From Pleurocapsa sp. MO_226.B13 (GTDB lineage Bacteria; Cyanobacteriota; Cyanobacteriia; Cyanobacteriales; Xenococcaceae): 8,013 nucleotides of DNA. Within the stretch, counting starts at the first letter, position 1, and every line of letters starts with the position of its first letter. This document shows positions 1-6,727 of this stretch, one piece after another. The stretch is from positions 1-8,013 of the forward strand of contig JASJEI010000430.1 in NCBI GenBank assembly GCA_030064795.1. Reading direction: 5' to 3'. Made by a program: the position numbers and the translations under genes. A model generated the notes under the pieces. That model saw only the letters and a program-made list of their open reading frames with translations. It ran no database searches and was not told the origin of the DNA.

Positions 1-110
1 TGCTCATTTGAACAGCTCCCGCCCAATCTGGGAAGTCTGGATGCCCTCGCCGACAGAAGCTGCTTACCTCTAACCTTAATTGTTCGCGGCGAGTTCACCC
101 AGACTTTTTG
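1..110. other. G+C-rich segment, possible edge of another element
   Basis: The first 100 bases are about 56% G+C, while 101-200 is about 29%, so composition changes sharply near position 105. The segment holds an inverted repeat CTCGCCG (46-52) / CGGCGAG (87-93) and a short CCCA/TGGG hairpin at 23-32. On the + strand a frame is open from base 1 to a TGA at 109-111 (ending TLIVRGEFTQTF), right at the composition change. On the reverse strand the neighbouring gene also reads through. This could be the end of an inserted element, for example a transposon end with a structured RNA, but I cannot identify it. Confidence 0.35.
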
Positions 111-749
111 AGAAGGTTCATAAATAATGATTTTTTCTTTAGTTCCTTTATCCAATAAATCTTTAGCCACATCCCAAAGTTTAAAGGTCAATTCTTTGAT
201 ATTTCTTATTTTAGAAACATCTTCAGGAGTTTGACCCACTGAGATGTGATAAGCATAACGCCACAGTTGAACAAAATTTATTCCTCGATATTGATGGGCG
301 GTATCACCGATCGCTTGGGCTTTACTGGTGAAAGTTTCTAGAGTTTTGATTGTTGTTGATGGATTCCAATCTTTGAGCCACTGAGGTGTATAAGGGGCAT
401 TTTCAATTAAATCGGCGAACGTTTCTTTTTGGTTATCTTCTCTACTGACTAACATTTCTTGGTATATTTTCGGGAATAACAATCTAAAGTTAACGAGTCG
501 AAAAATACTGGCTCGACGGTAATATTCAATTCCCTGCTCACATACAGTTTCAATTTGTTTATTAGGATTACCTATATGGATTTTAATATCACTTGATAGC
601 TCTTCTGTTACTTGATTACCTCGATGTCCCCAGTAATGACCCGCTCTTAATACATAGATTAATGAATCTGGTTCTGGCTCTTGCTCTACATTTTTTAATG
701 AGTGACTCTGTTGGCGAAAGTAATCAGTTAGTAGGTTTATACAATACAC
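1..749 (-). CDS. Unrecognised protein, 3' end cut by window edge
   Basis: A reverse-strand frame stays open from the left edge to an in-frame TGA about 48 bases before position 749, giving about 249 codons. I do not recognise the family. The composition is that of a real soluble protein: mixed charged and aromatic residues, including LIYVLRAGHYWGHRGNQ near the N-terminus, EYYRRASIFRLVNF, TPQWLKDWNPSTTIKTLE and VQLWRYAYHISVGQTPEDV. No membrane segment or known catalytic motif is visible. There is no ATG in this frame near the start, so GTG at 749 is the best in-frame choice. An ATGATG at 781-776 lies just upstream in the next frame, and one extra A in the A-run at 770-766 would join it to this frame (MMSIKNLSPFLVYC). 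The gene may therefore start at 781 with a one-base deletion. The last roughly 33 residues fall in a G+C-rich segment that may be foreign. A short copy of its N-terminal coding sequence recurs at 3113-3134. Confidence 0.6.
   Translation of the reverse strand, partial: MYCINLLTDYFRQQSHSLKNVEQEPEPDSLIYVLRAGHYWGHRGNQVTEELSSDIKIHIGNPNKQIETVCEQGIEYYRRASIFRLVNFRLLFPKIYQEMLVSREDNQKETFADLIENAPYTPQWLKDWNPSTTIKTLETFTSKAQAIGDTAHQYRGINFVQLWRYAYHISVGQTPEDVSKIRNIKELTFKLWDVAKDLLDKGTKEKIIIYEPSQKVWVNSPRTIKVRGKQLLSARASRLPRLGGSCSNE
704..725 (-). repeat. 22-bp inverted repeat, left copy
   Basis: The 22 bases here are the exact reverse complement of 3113-3134. On the reverse strand this copy encodes DYFRQQS of the left-edge gene. 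It contains TCGCCAACAG, one base different from the TCGCCAAAAG core repeated in the putative origin (7000-7120). Confidence 0.85.
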
Positions 750-934
750 AAGAAAAGGGGATAAGTTTTTATACTCATCATTTCTCTCTAGGGTTCAAAC
801 TAGACTGTAGAGTATGAACGACTGCAATTTCTTTCCTAACAGAGAAAGCGATCGCTTTTGACGTAGTCAACCCACCAGTCTCAGCCCAATGAGATAATCA
901 GAGTAATAACTTGTCAAGTCTACATTTATTATTT
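750..934. promoter_or_regulatory. Spacer between divergent genes, with HIP1 site and palindrome
   Basis: This non-coding stretch lies between the reverse-strand left-edge gene and the forward transposase, so promoters for both should lie here. It holds one HIP1 octamer (848-855), common in cyanobacterial genomes, and the palindrome TTGACgtaGTCAA (858-870). A second near-palindrome, ACTTGTCAAGT, at 909-919 may be the left end of the insertion sequence. I see no convincing -35/-10 pair. Confidence 0.35.
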
Positions 935-2630
935 ATGTCACTTCATCCCCAACAATTAGGTGTAATTCCCCCTGAGACTATTCGGGTAGCTCAATTAGCT
1001 TTCCCTAAAGGTAATATTTATTTGAAAATGAGGGATGAATTAGGGGTTTTTTACTCAGATAACAATTTTAATTCTCTGTTTTCACAGAAGGGACAGCCAG
1101 CTTTTTCCCCTTGGAGATTAGCTTTAATTACTATTCTGCAGTATGTTGAGGGATTAACGGATAGACAAGCAGCCGATTCAGTGAGAGGTCGCATTGATTG
1201 GAAATATGCTCTAGGGTTAAAATTAACTGATTCAGGGTTTGATTTTTCGGTGTTGAGTGAATTTCGCGCTCGCTTAATTGAAGGAGGATTAGAGCAACAG
1301 TTATTTGAACAAATGCTCGCCCTTTTTAAAGAAAAAGAATTGTTAAAATCTCCTCAAAAACAAAGAACTGATTCCACTCATATTTTGGCGGCTATACGAG
1401 TTCTTGGTCGTCTGGAAAATATCGGGGAAACTCTTCGTTCTGCTTTAAATTCAATCGCGGCGGTGGCTCCTAATTGGTTAAGAAAAATCGTTCCTGATGA
1501 TGAATGGTATTCTCGCTACGGTCAGCGATTTCAAGAAAGTCGTTTTCCAACTTCAAAAAAAGAACGCCTTGATGTTGCGCTTATGATCGGAATTGATGGG
1601 AACTATTTATTAGATATTATCTGGTCAAACTCAGAATTAGAATGGTTACGTCATCTTGAATCAGTAGAGATTCTTCGACAAGTGTGGATTCAACAATTTT
1701 AGATCGATAATAGTTCACTGAAACTAAGAGAGCCATCTAATTGTCCACCTGGTGCGATTTTAATTAACTCTCCCTATGATTCAGATGCCAGAATGGGAAA
1801 TAAAAGGACTCGCGAGTGGACTGGATATAAAGTTCATCGAGCGCGAAACTTGTGATGAAGATTCTCCTCATTTAATTACTTATGTTGAAACCACACCAAG
1901 CACTAATAAAGATCATGAAATTATGGAAAATCTTCACGGGTCTTTAAGCCAACAAAATTTATCACCATCTCAACATTTAGTCGATGCTGGCTATATAGAT
2001 ACTGACTTACTTATTACTGCCAGAAAAAATTATGAGATTGACTTAATTGGCCCAGCCCCTAAAGATTGTCAATGGCAAGCTAAAGAGGGGAAAGGGTTTA
2101 GTTTAGCTGATTTTCAGATTGATTGGCAGCAAAAAGTTGTTCGTTGTCCCAACGGAAAATTATCTCGAATTTGGACACCTAGATTCAATCGATATAAACA
2201 ATCAGTTATTCATATTGCTTTTCAAAAATCTGATTGCCAAAGTTGCCCCAGTCTTTCTGATTGTACCAAAGCCAAATGTGGATATCGAACGCTGACAATA
2301 CGCTCTAAAGAATGTCATCAAACGCTTGTTCAAGCCAGAGCGAGACAAAAGACAAAAGACTTTAAAAAACAATATGCCTCAAGGGCCGGTATAGAAGGCA
2401 CGATTTCCCAAGGAACAAGAGCTTTTGGACTACGTTTCTGTCGCTATCGAGGCTTGACCAAAACTAGATTACAGCATATTATTACCGCCTGTGCCATTAA
2501 TTTGGTTAGAGTTTGGGAATGGTGGACAGATGCTTATACTTTTGGCACTACCCCCTCTCGTTTTGCCGCTTTAGCCCCTTAAAAGGCTATCAAGAGGCGT
2601 CGATACTGTTAGCCAAAGCGACTTGTAAGT
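909..2630 (+). mobile_element. IS1182-type insertion sequence (ends tentative)
   Basis: The span contains one transposase gene of the IS1182 type, now broken. The ends are uncertain. ACTTGTCAAGTC at 909-920 resembles the reverse complement of GACTTGTAAGT at 2620-2630 (one mismatch and one gap), which would give an element of about 1.72 kb, within the usual size of the family. This pairing is short, and no clear target duplication is visible next to it. The right end could instead reach the hairpins at 2674-2746. The element is inactive by itself because of the transposase lesions. Confidence 0.5.
935..2582 (+). pseudogene. IS1182-family DDE transposase, nonsense plus frameshift
   Basis: Two pieces, read together, match the layout of cyanobacterial IS1182-type transposases. 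The N-terminal half has PAFSPWRLALITILQYVEGL and TDRQAADSVRGRIDWKYALG. The catalytic core has D in RTDSTH (codon at 1370), D in LVDAGYID (1983) and E in AGIEGTISQG (2394). A cysteine cluster (CQSCPSLSDC) lies between the last two. Frame 1 stops at TAG 1700-1702, where QQF*IDNSSLK suggests that CAG became TAG. It then continues sensibly (NCPPGAILINSPYDSDAR, REWTGYKVH) until 1837. A one-base gain or two-base loss within 1838-1844 moves the reading to the frame that continues as ETCDEDSPHLITYVETTPST and runs to the stop at 2582. ATG 935 fits the family start better than TTG 911. All three catalytic residues survive, so the decay looks recent. Confidence 0.9.
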
Positions 2631-2673
2631 AATCCAGCATAATACAAAACCAAGAAGTTAGCGGGACTTTGAC

Positions 2674-2696
2674 AATTTTTCCCGTTGGGAAAAATT
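2674..2696. terminator. Perfect 10-bp hairpin, terminator-like
   Basis: AATTTTTCCC (2674-2683) and GGGAAAAATT (2687-2696) pair perfectly around a GTT loop. The stem is A/T-rich outside and has three G-C pairs at the loop, like a bidirectional factor-independent terminator. It lies about 90 bases after the transposase stop. It may end IS transcription or belong to the right end of the IS. Its last base is the first base of the next, larger inverted repeat. Confidence 0.5.
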
Positions 2697-2746
2697 TCCA
2701 AGTAATACATGGATAAATTCTCCCCTTACCCATGTATTACTTGGAA
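2696..2746. repeat. Long inverted repeat A (17-bp perfect arms)
   Basis: TTCCAAGTAATACATGG (2696-2712) and CCATGTATTACTTGGAA (2730-2746) are exact reverse complements separated by 17 bases. The inner 15 bases of each arm are related to the arms of inverted repeat B at 3005-3053. Function is unknown; a protein-binding site, a hairpin in single-stranded DNA or an RNA structure are all possible. Confidence 0.8.
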
Positions 2747-2808
2747 GAAGATTCGTCTTTATTAAGCGTTATATTAGTCTTTAATACTGGTTTTTCGGGA
2801 TACACAGA

Positions 2809-3103
2809 TCAAAAAATTCCTTGATTTTGCTTGACCAAATTTTCTAGTAACTCAGCCCTTGATAAACCAAGACATTCAGCAGCAATTCCCCAGGGCATCC
2901 TTGTAGCATCAGTTAGTCTCAGAGAGCGAACAGCCGCGATAATCATCATCTTTGAGAGTAAATTTCGCTTGGATATCTCGTTTCCGTTTCACTTTGGGAC
3001 TTTTCCATGAAATATATGGAATTAGTTTAACATCACTCCCATGTATTTCATGGTGCGAGGAATCATCACATTCTACATTTTTCTCTCTTAGTATTGCGCT
3101 CAA
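2809..3103 (-). pseudogene. Small reverse-strand gene, probably frameshifted
   Basis: One reverse frame runs from TTG 3103 to TGA 2909 and encodes 64 residues, ending KRKRDIQAKFTLKDDDYR then a few residues that look out of frame. The overlapping frame, open from ATGATG at 2949-2944 to TGA 2809, encodes 46 residues (IIAAVRSLRLTDATRMPWG then IAAECLGLSRAELLENLVKQ), which looks like a helical, possibly DNA-binding, C-terminus. The two read as one protein if a frameshift near 2940-2949 is assumed. I do not recognise the family, and the upstream part is doubtful because inverted repeat B (3005-3053) lies within it. The downstream frame alone could be a short intact gene instead. Confidence 0.35.
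3005..3053. repeat. Long inverted repeat B, related to A
   Basis: CCATGAAATATATGG (3005-3019) and CCATGTATTTCATGG (3039-3053) pair over 15 positions around a 19-base spacer, with one T-G pair. Compared with inverted repeat A, arm positions 4 and 6 change on both sides so that pairing is kept (A-T to T-A and T-A to A-T), and position 11 changes C-G to T-G. Confidence 0.8.
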
Positions 3104-3112
3104 TTACTTATC

Positions 3113-3134
3113 GATTACTTTCGCCAACAGAGTC
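3113..3134 (+). repeat. 22-bp inverted repeat, right copy
   Basis: Exact reverse complement of 704-725. In the frame that encodes DYFRQQS here, the upstream bases also resemble the left-edge gene (YCAQLLIDYFRQQS against YCINLLTDYFRQQS), but the frame is closed by TAG just before and again within about 20 bases. It therefore looks like a small remnant of a paralogue of the left-edge gene, in opposite orientation. Confidence 0.8.
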
Positions 3135-3381
3135 GGATATTTTTCACTTAGTAAAGTAGGCAAACCAATATAGCTCTATCTCTCATCACCACTTTATTTC
3201 AAGAGCTATCGCTTTCCAAACGACATTATTTAAATTCGTACTTAAATAGACTCAGCGCTCAATAATCTTCGATTCATGGCGCTAGAAATACTTTGAAGAG
3301 ATTCAGTGAAAAATCAACATAACAGTAATTTTCAAGCACAGCCTTTATTGAGCTTTTTCCTTTGGTAAGAGTAATCGGCAA
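3135..3381. other. Gene-free stretch upstream of the replication module
   Basis: No supported gene on either strand. The region is A/T-rich and contains a small inverted repeat ATTTAA/TTAAAT around 3230-3247. A promoter for the RHH gene should lie near its right end. TTTGGT (3361-3366) and TAAAAA (3383-3388) stand 16 bases apart and could be -35/-10 elements, with the second lying inside the left 21-bp repeat arm, but this is weak. Confidence 0.3.
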
Positions 3382-3402
3382 CTAAAAATATATGTAATTT
3401 TC
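3382..3402 (+). promoter_or_regulatory. Left arm of 21-bp inverted repeat, likely operator before RHH gene
   Basis: This arm (core AAAAATATATGTAATTTT) ends four bases before the ATG of the RHH gene, where a ribosome site or core promoter would sit. It is the perfect reverse complement of 3670-3690. The position suits autorepression by the RHH protein. The binding itself is inference. Confidence 0.6.
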
Positions 3403-3406
3403 CACC

Positions 3407-3670
3407 ATGGTATATAAACATCCCACCAAGAAAAACGAAGTAGTCAATTTGGGTCTCCATCCAGATTTGCTGCAACTAATTGACATAGCAGCGAATAACG
3501 AGTTTAAAACGCGCAGTTTCTTTATTCGAGAGGCGATAGCTAAAGCGTTAATGAATCGAGGTGCAATAGCTGACCTTGAACACAATGCTGTCTTTCAAGA
3601 GAAACTGATCGAACTTTGTGGTCCGCCTATAGCTCCTGGTTCAGCAGTGATTGAACCCAATATTAATTAG
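3407..3670 (+). CDS. Ribbon-helix-helix DNA-binding protein, likely copy-number regulator
   Basis: 87 residues. Residues 11-17 (EVVNLGL) fit the RHH beta-strand, 18-31 helix A (HPDLLQLIDIAANN), 32-37 the turn, and 38-50 helix B (FIREAIAKALMN). This is the CopG/Arc/MetJ fold, whose members bind DNA as dimers, often to repress plasmid replication genes. A short tail (51-87) rich in Glu, Ile and Pro follows and has no recognised domain. The start is ATG 3407 with no clear Shine-Dalgarno. The gene lies 80 bases before the replication protein on the same strand and is framed by a perfect 21-bp inverted repeat: one arm ends just before the ATG, the other begins on the last base of the TAG stop. A role as repressor of itself and of rep is the natural inference. 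An antitoxin role is less likely because no toxin gene is beside it. Confidence 0.8.
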   Translation: MVYKHPTKKNEVVNLGLHPDLLQLIDIAANNEFKTRSFFIREAIAKALMNRGAIADLEHNAVFQEKLIELCGPPIAPGSAVIEPNIN

Positions 3671-3690
3671 AAAATTACATATATTTTTAG
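3670..3690 (-). promoter_or_regulatory. Right arm of 21-bp inverted repeat, likely operator before rep
   Basis: Perfect reverse complement of 3382-3402 (core AAAATTACATATATTTTT). It starts on the last base of the RHH stop codon and lies 60 bases before the rep ATG, so it can act as an operator for rep. In a transcript covering the RHH gene the two arms could also pair, hiding the RHH start region. Confidence 0.6.
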
Positions 3691-3700
3691 ACAAAAATTC

Positions 3701-3725
3701 GGGGCTCAAGCTGCCACCTTGCCCC
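3701..3725 (+). promoter_or_regulatory. Hairpin in the leader of rep
   Basis: GGGGC (3701-3705) and AAG (3708-3710) pair with CTT (3718-3720) and GCCCC (3721-3725), with a two-base bulge and a seven-base loop. It is the only G+C-rich element in this spacer and sits about 25 bases before the rep ATG. It could weaken rep expression or stop transcription coming from the RHH gene. No T-tract follows directly, so it is not a classic terminator. Confidence 0.35.
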
Positions 3726-3750
3726 ATTGAAGTTTATATATTTTAAAAAC

Positions 3751-6633
3751 ATGACAAAAAGTCAAATTTTAGAGCAACAAATAGCTCTCAACAATTCCAT
3801 TGTACCAGAAAATGATTTGGCATCAAACTCTATAAGCCTTATACAGAATGACATAGAGACACCTAAAGCGGTAAAAAACACTTTAGTCTCAAAGGGTCAT
3901 AGACTACATATCGAAGACTTTGATGACCTAAAAAGAGTAGAAACTGTAAATCTCAAGTTCTTGAGACTTCTCCATTACGACCTCCAGGACACTATATACG
4001 CTCGCGTCATTGGAAAATTTCCTGAAAATAGGAGTGGCAAGCTAACTAGCCTTATAAAAGGTCTGAAGGATTGCAATGAGAACAAAAACCAAAATGTCTA
4101 CTTTGTCGTTAATAGTGGCGGTCATAAAGCTGAAGATGTAAAAGTTGGTCGTGCTTTGATGCTTGAGATTGATAAAGATGAGCAAGGTAATTTGATACCA
4201 ATTGATGATCAGTATCAAATCATGGTCGATAAATTCGGAATACCAACAGTAGCCGTATTCACAGAGAATAAGTCTCTACATTGTTATTACGTCTACGAAG
4301 AACCAATTGACCCCCAATTATGGAAGCAAATGCAAGAAGACGCTCTGGCGTACTGTCCTATTGCCGACCAAAGTATTAAAGATTTGCCCCGTATATTACG
4401 CTTGGTTGGTTTTAAACATTCCCAGACGGGTAATTACTCACGAGTTTATGCCGAGTCTGGTATTAAATACTCCTACGAAGAATTGAGAAGCAAGATACCA
4501 GCAAGAGTTGTTGAAACTAAGAAAAAGAAACCTGTTGCAAATGCTAAAAAGGCATCAAAAGCCACAAAACTCGCTGCACCAAACACTACGTCTGAAATGA
4601 CTTCCAAAATTGAAGATTCTCATCGCATCATTGAGGTTGGCACGGATAAAGATGGATTGTTAATTGTCAATAATATTAAAAACCACAGATTAATCGAATT
4701 CGATATCGATGATTATGCGGGAGTACTATCGATTGAAAATCTCGCCCGTTTGCTAGAGATAAAAACTGCGCTGGAGGTTTTGGATACAGAAATTTGTGAA
4801 GGTTATGTCTCCTGGCTCCAAATTGGAATGGCACTGCATCATGAAGGCACCACCAATGGTAATTCGTATTTCTCTGACGCAATGCAAGAACTATTTCATG
4901 TTTGGTCGCAGGGTTCGGATAAATATGAAGAGGTAAAAGCAACCATTACATGGGAGAGTTTTGGCGATCGCGATGACGGCATAAAGATAAATACGCTTTT
5001 TCATTATGCACATCAGAAAGTGAAGAAAGTAAAAAATCTGGCGCGGAAAATTTATCCGCTAGTAGATAGTTACTATATGACACTCAAACTAGAACCGAAA
5101 TCAACCATTGAAGAGACAAGCAGCGACATTAGAAACTTATCCACAGCAAATTCTCCTATTTCATTCGTGGGAAAAGCCTATATTGACAAAGGCATTCATT
5201 TCGACACCTCTGACAGTAAAGAAACAATAGTTAGAATTTATAACGTAGAAGAGGGTGTTTGGGAAAAACAAAATTTAATATCTTTTTATGCAGATGCCGA
5301 GTACAGATTAAATGCTTGCATGAAAAATAGTTACGGAACGATCAAACCATTGAGCGTAAAACAACAAAAGGAGTTAAAAGCTTACATTAATGTCTACACA
5401 AAAAGTGACCCTAATTACATAGGTTACAAATGGAAAAGCGAGCAAAGCGGTAACATTATTGCTTTTAAAAACAAGATTCTAAACCTGAAAACAAAGCGGG
5501 AAGAAGATTTTAGAAAGAAATTATACTTAGAGAACAAATTAGAACGCGAGTATAGACCAGAAGATGGTGCGGACTGTCCTAATTGGATCAAGTTGATATC
5601 TGATTTGACTGGTAATGATAAAAAGGTGATGGACGTATTAGAAGCTGCGGCATTATTAACTTTAACTGGTAGAGGAGATACTGAAAGAAGCTTTATAACT
5701 CTTTATTCCGAAAATGGTGGCGCTGGAAAAGGTACCTTTATGAGAACGTTACAAGGTCTAGCGGGTAAAGATAGAAGTAAAACAGCTTCCTTCGACCGTC
5801 TGAGTGATGGTAATTTGATGACTTCCTTTGAGAATAAAACATTAATTGTTTTTCCAGAAGAACGCAACAAATTATATCCAAATTCTAATGCCTACGCCTC
5901 ATTACTGAAATTGACTTCCAAGGATAGAATCGACGCACGAGGAAACTATCAAACTGGTATCGAGTTTCAAAGTAATGCGATGTTATTTGTTGCTACCAAT
6001 ACCTTCTTATTTGGTAACGATGGTGGAATGAATCGAAGAATTCTACAAGTAGTCTGTCCAAAAAAAGAAAATTTAATTCCCGATCGAAGTTTTGGCAAGA
6101 AACTTGAAAAAGAACTCAGCCAAATAACAAATAGATTGTTGAATAAATTTGATTTTGATGCTGATAATGCAAGGGATTTATTAGAAGAAGCTCCAGATTA
6201 TGAAGCTTTTTCCAATAACGCTAGAATTATGTCTAATGAACTATCTAATGTATCTCAGTTCCTAGAAGAAATGGTAGTTGCAGTTTGTCCAATTCATCGA
6301 GATCGCGGTTTGAAAGCGACTGAGTATAAAACTAATCAAAAAGAATATCAGAAAAATCCCGCGCCTTTCGTTAATATCACAACCTTATATGACGCTTTCA
6401 AAATATATTCTGCTGATGTGAATCCTGGTTCTAGGATCATGAAAAAAATCAACTTCATTAAAGAAGTAAAAGCCCATTACAAACTCAATTTGGGTGCTGA
6501 TTTTACATTAGAAGAATTTAAAGAGTCGCGCGTACAAGGTGTTGCAGGAAGAAAGGCTAGATTTTCAGGATTAATACCTAGCGAAGAAGCCAAGAATAAT
6601 GAGTTGTTTTTACACTTGAAAAATAAATGGTAA
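3751..6633 (+). CDS. Primase-polymerase / SF3 helicase replication initiator
   Basis: About 960 residues, numbered here from TTG 3727. Start ATG 3751 is preferred over TTG 3727; neither has a good Shine-Dalgarno. The N-terminal domain (about 75-260) resembles RepB-like/archaeo-eukaryotic primases: NVYFVVNSGG, acidic metal-site candidate LMLEIDKD (144-151), SLH (183-185, the usual S-x-H place) and LPRILRLVGFKH (220-231). A basic linker (about 260-290) follows. Residues 350-430 (VSWLQIGMALHHEG, FHVWSQGSDKY, WESFGDRDDG, INTLFHYA) resemble a PriCT-2 domain. The C-terminal half is a D5/P4-type superfamily 3 helicase: Walker A GGAGKGT (664-670), Walker B-like TLIVFPEER (705-713), sensor AMLFVATN (751-758) and arginine finger GGMNRR (766-771). 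Proteins of this layout open an origin and prime synthesis for plasmids, phages and satellites. A repeat-rich putative origin follows the gene, and an RHH regulator precedes it. All key motifs look intact. Confidence 0.92.
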   Translation: MTKSQILEQQIALNNSIVPENDLASNSISLIQNDIETPKAVKNTLVSKGHRLHIEDFDDLKRVETVNLKFLRLLHYDLQDTIYARVIGKFPENRSGKLTSLIKGLKDCNENKNQNVYFVVNSGGHKAEDVKVGRALMLEIDKDEQGNLIPIDDQYQIMVDKFGIPTVAVFTENKSLHCYYVYEEPIDPQLWKQMQEDALAYCPIADQSIKDLPRILRLVGFKHSQTGNYSRVYAESGIKYSYEELRSKIPARVVETKKKKPVANAKKASKATKLAAPNTTSEMTSKIEDSHRIIEVGTDKDGLLIVNNIKNHRLIEFDIDDYAGVLSIENLARLLEIKTALEVLDTEICEGYVSWLQIGMALHHEGTTNGNSYFSDAMQELFHVWSQGSDKYEEVKATITWESFGDRDDGIKINTLFHYAHQKVKKVKNLARKIYPLVDSYYMTLKLEPKSTIEETSSDIRNLSTANSPISFVGKAYIDKGIHFDTSDSKETIVRIYNVEEGVWEKQNLISFYADAEYRLNACMKNSYGTIKPLSVKQQKELKAYINVYTKSDPNYIGYKWKSEQSGNIIAFKNKILNLKTKREEDFRKKLYLENKLEREYRPEDGADCPNWIKLISDLTGNDKKVMDVLEAAALLTLTGRGDTERSFITLYSENGGAGKGTFMRTLQGLAGKDRSKTASFDRLSDGNLMTSFENKTLIVFPEERNKLYPNSNAYASLLKLTSKDRIDARGNYQTGIEFQSNAMLFVATNTFLFGNDGGMNRRILQVVCPKKENLIPDRSFGKKLEKELSQITNRLLNKFDFDADNARDLLEEAPDYEAFSNNARIMSNELSNVSQFLEEMVVAVCPIHRDRGLKATEYKTNQKEYQKNPAPFVNITTLYDAFKIYSADVNPGSRIMKKINFIKEVKAHYKLNLGADFTLEEFKESRVQGVAGRKARFSGLIPSEEAKNNELFLHLKNKW
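5137..5145 (+). promoter_or_regulatory. DnaA-box-like sequence inside rep
   Basis: TTATCCACA is an exact match to the Escherichia coli DnaA box. It lies in the middle of the rep coding sequence, outside the putative origin, and may be chance. Confidence 0.2.
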
Positions 6634-6663
6634 ATATTGAAAACTACCATTTATTTAAATTCT

Positions 6664-6692
6664 AAAGCGGCAGTTTCAACTGTCGTTTTTCT
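6664..6692 (+). terminator. Factor-independent terminator after rep
   Basis: AAAGCGGCAGTT (6664-6675) pairs with AACTGTCGTTTT (6678-6689) with two G-U pairs, and the T-tract TTTTTCTT follows. It starts 30 bases after the rep stop. Confidence 0.75.
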
Positions 6693-6727
6693 TCGATACA
6701 TACATTACATGCGCAATACTATTTCTC

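Noticed and set aside
593..817. Forward open frame of 74 codons
   Set aside because: It lies opposite the long reverse-strand frame of the left-edge gene and has a leucine-rich, non-protein-like start; a shadow frame.
2952..3173. Forward open frame of 73 codons
   Set aside because: It runs across hairpin B and the 22-bp repeat in a frame different from the paralogue remnant; no family features.
3382..3585. Reverse open frame opposite the RHH gene
   Set aside because: Shadow of the RHH gene, whose forward frame has clear fold features.
3719..3742. TTGCCC / TATATT as a rep promoter
   Set aside because: The spacing of about 12 bases is too short for a normal -35/-10 pair.
4676..4942. Reverse open frame inside rep
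   Set aside because: Shadow inside the well-supported replication protein.
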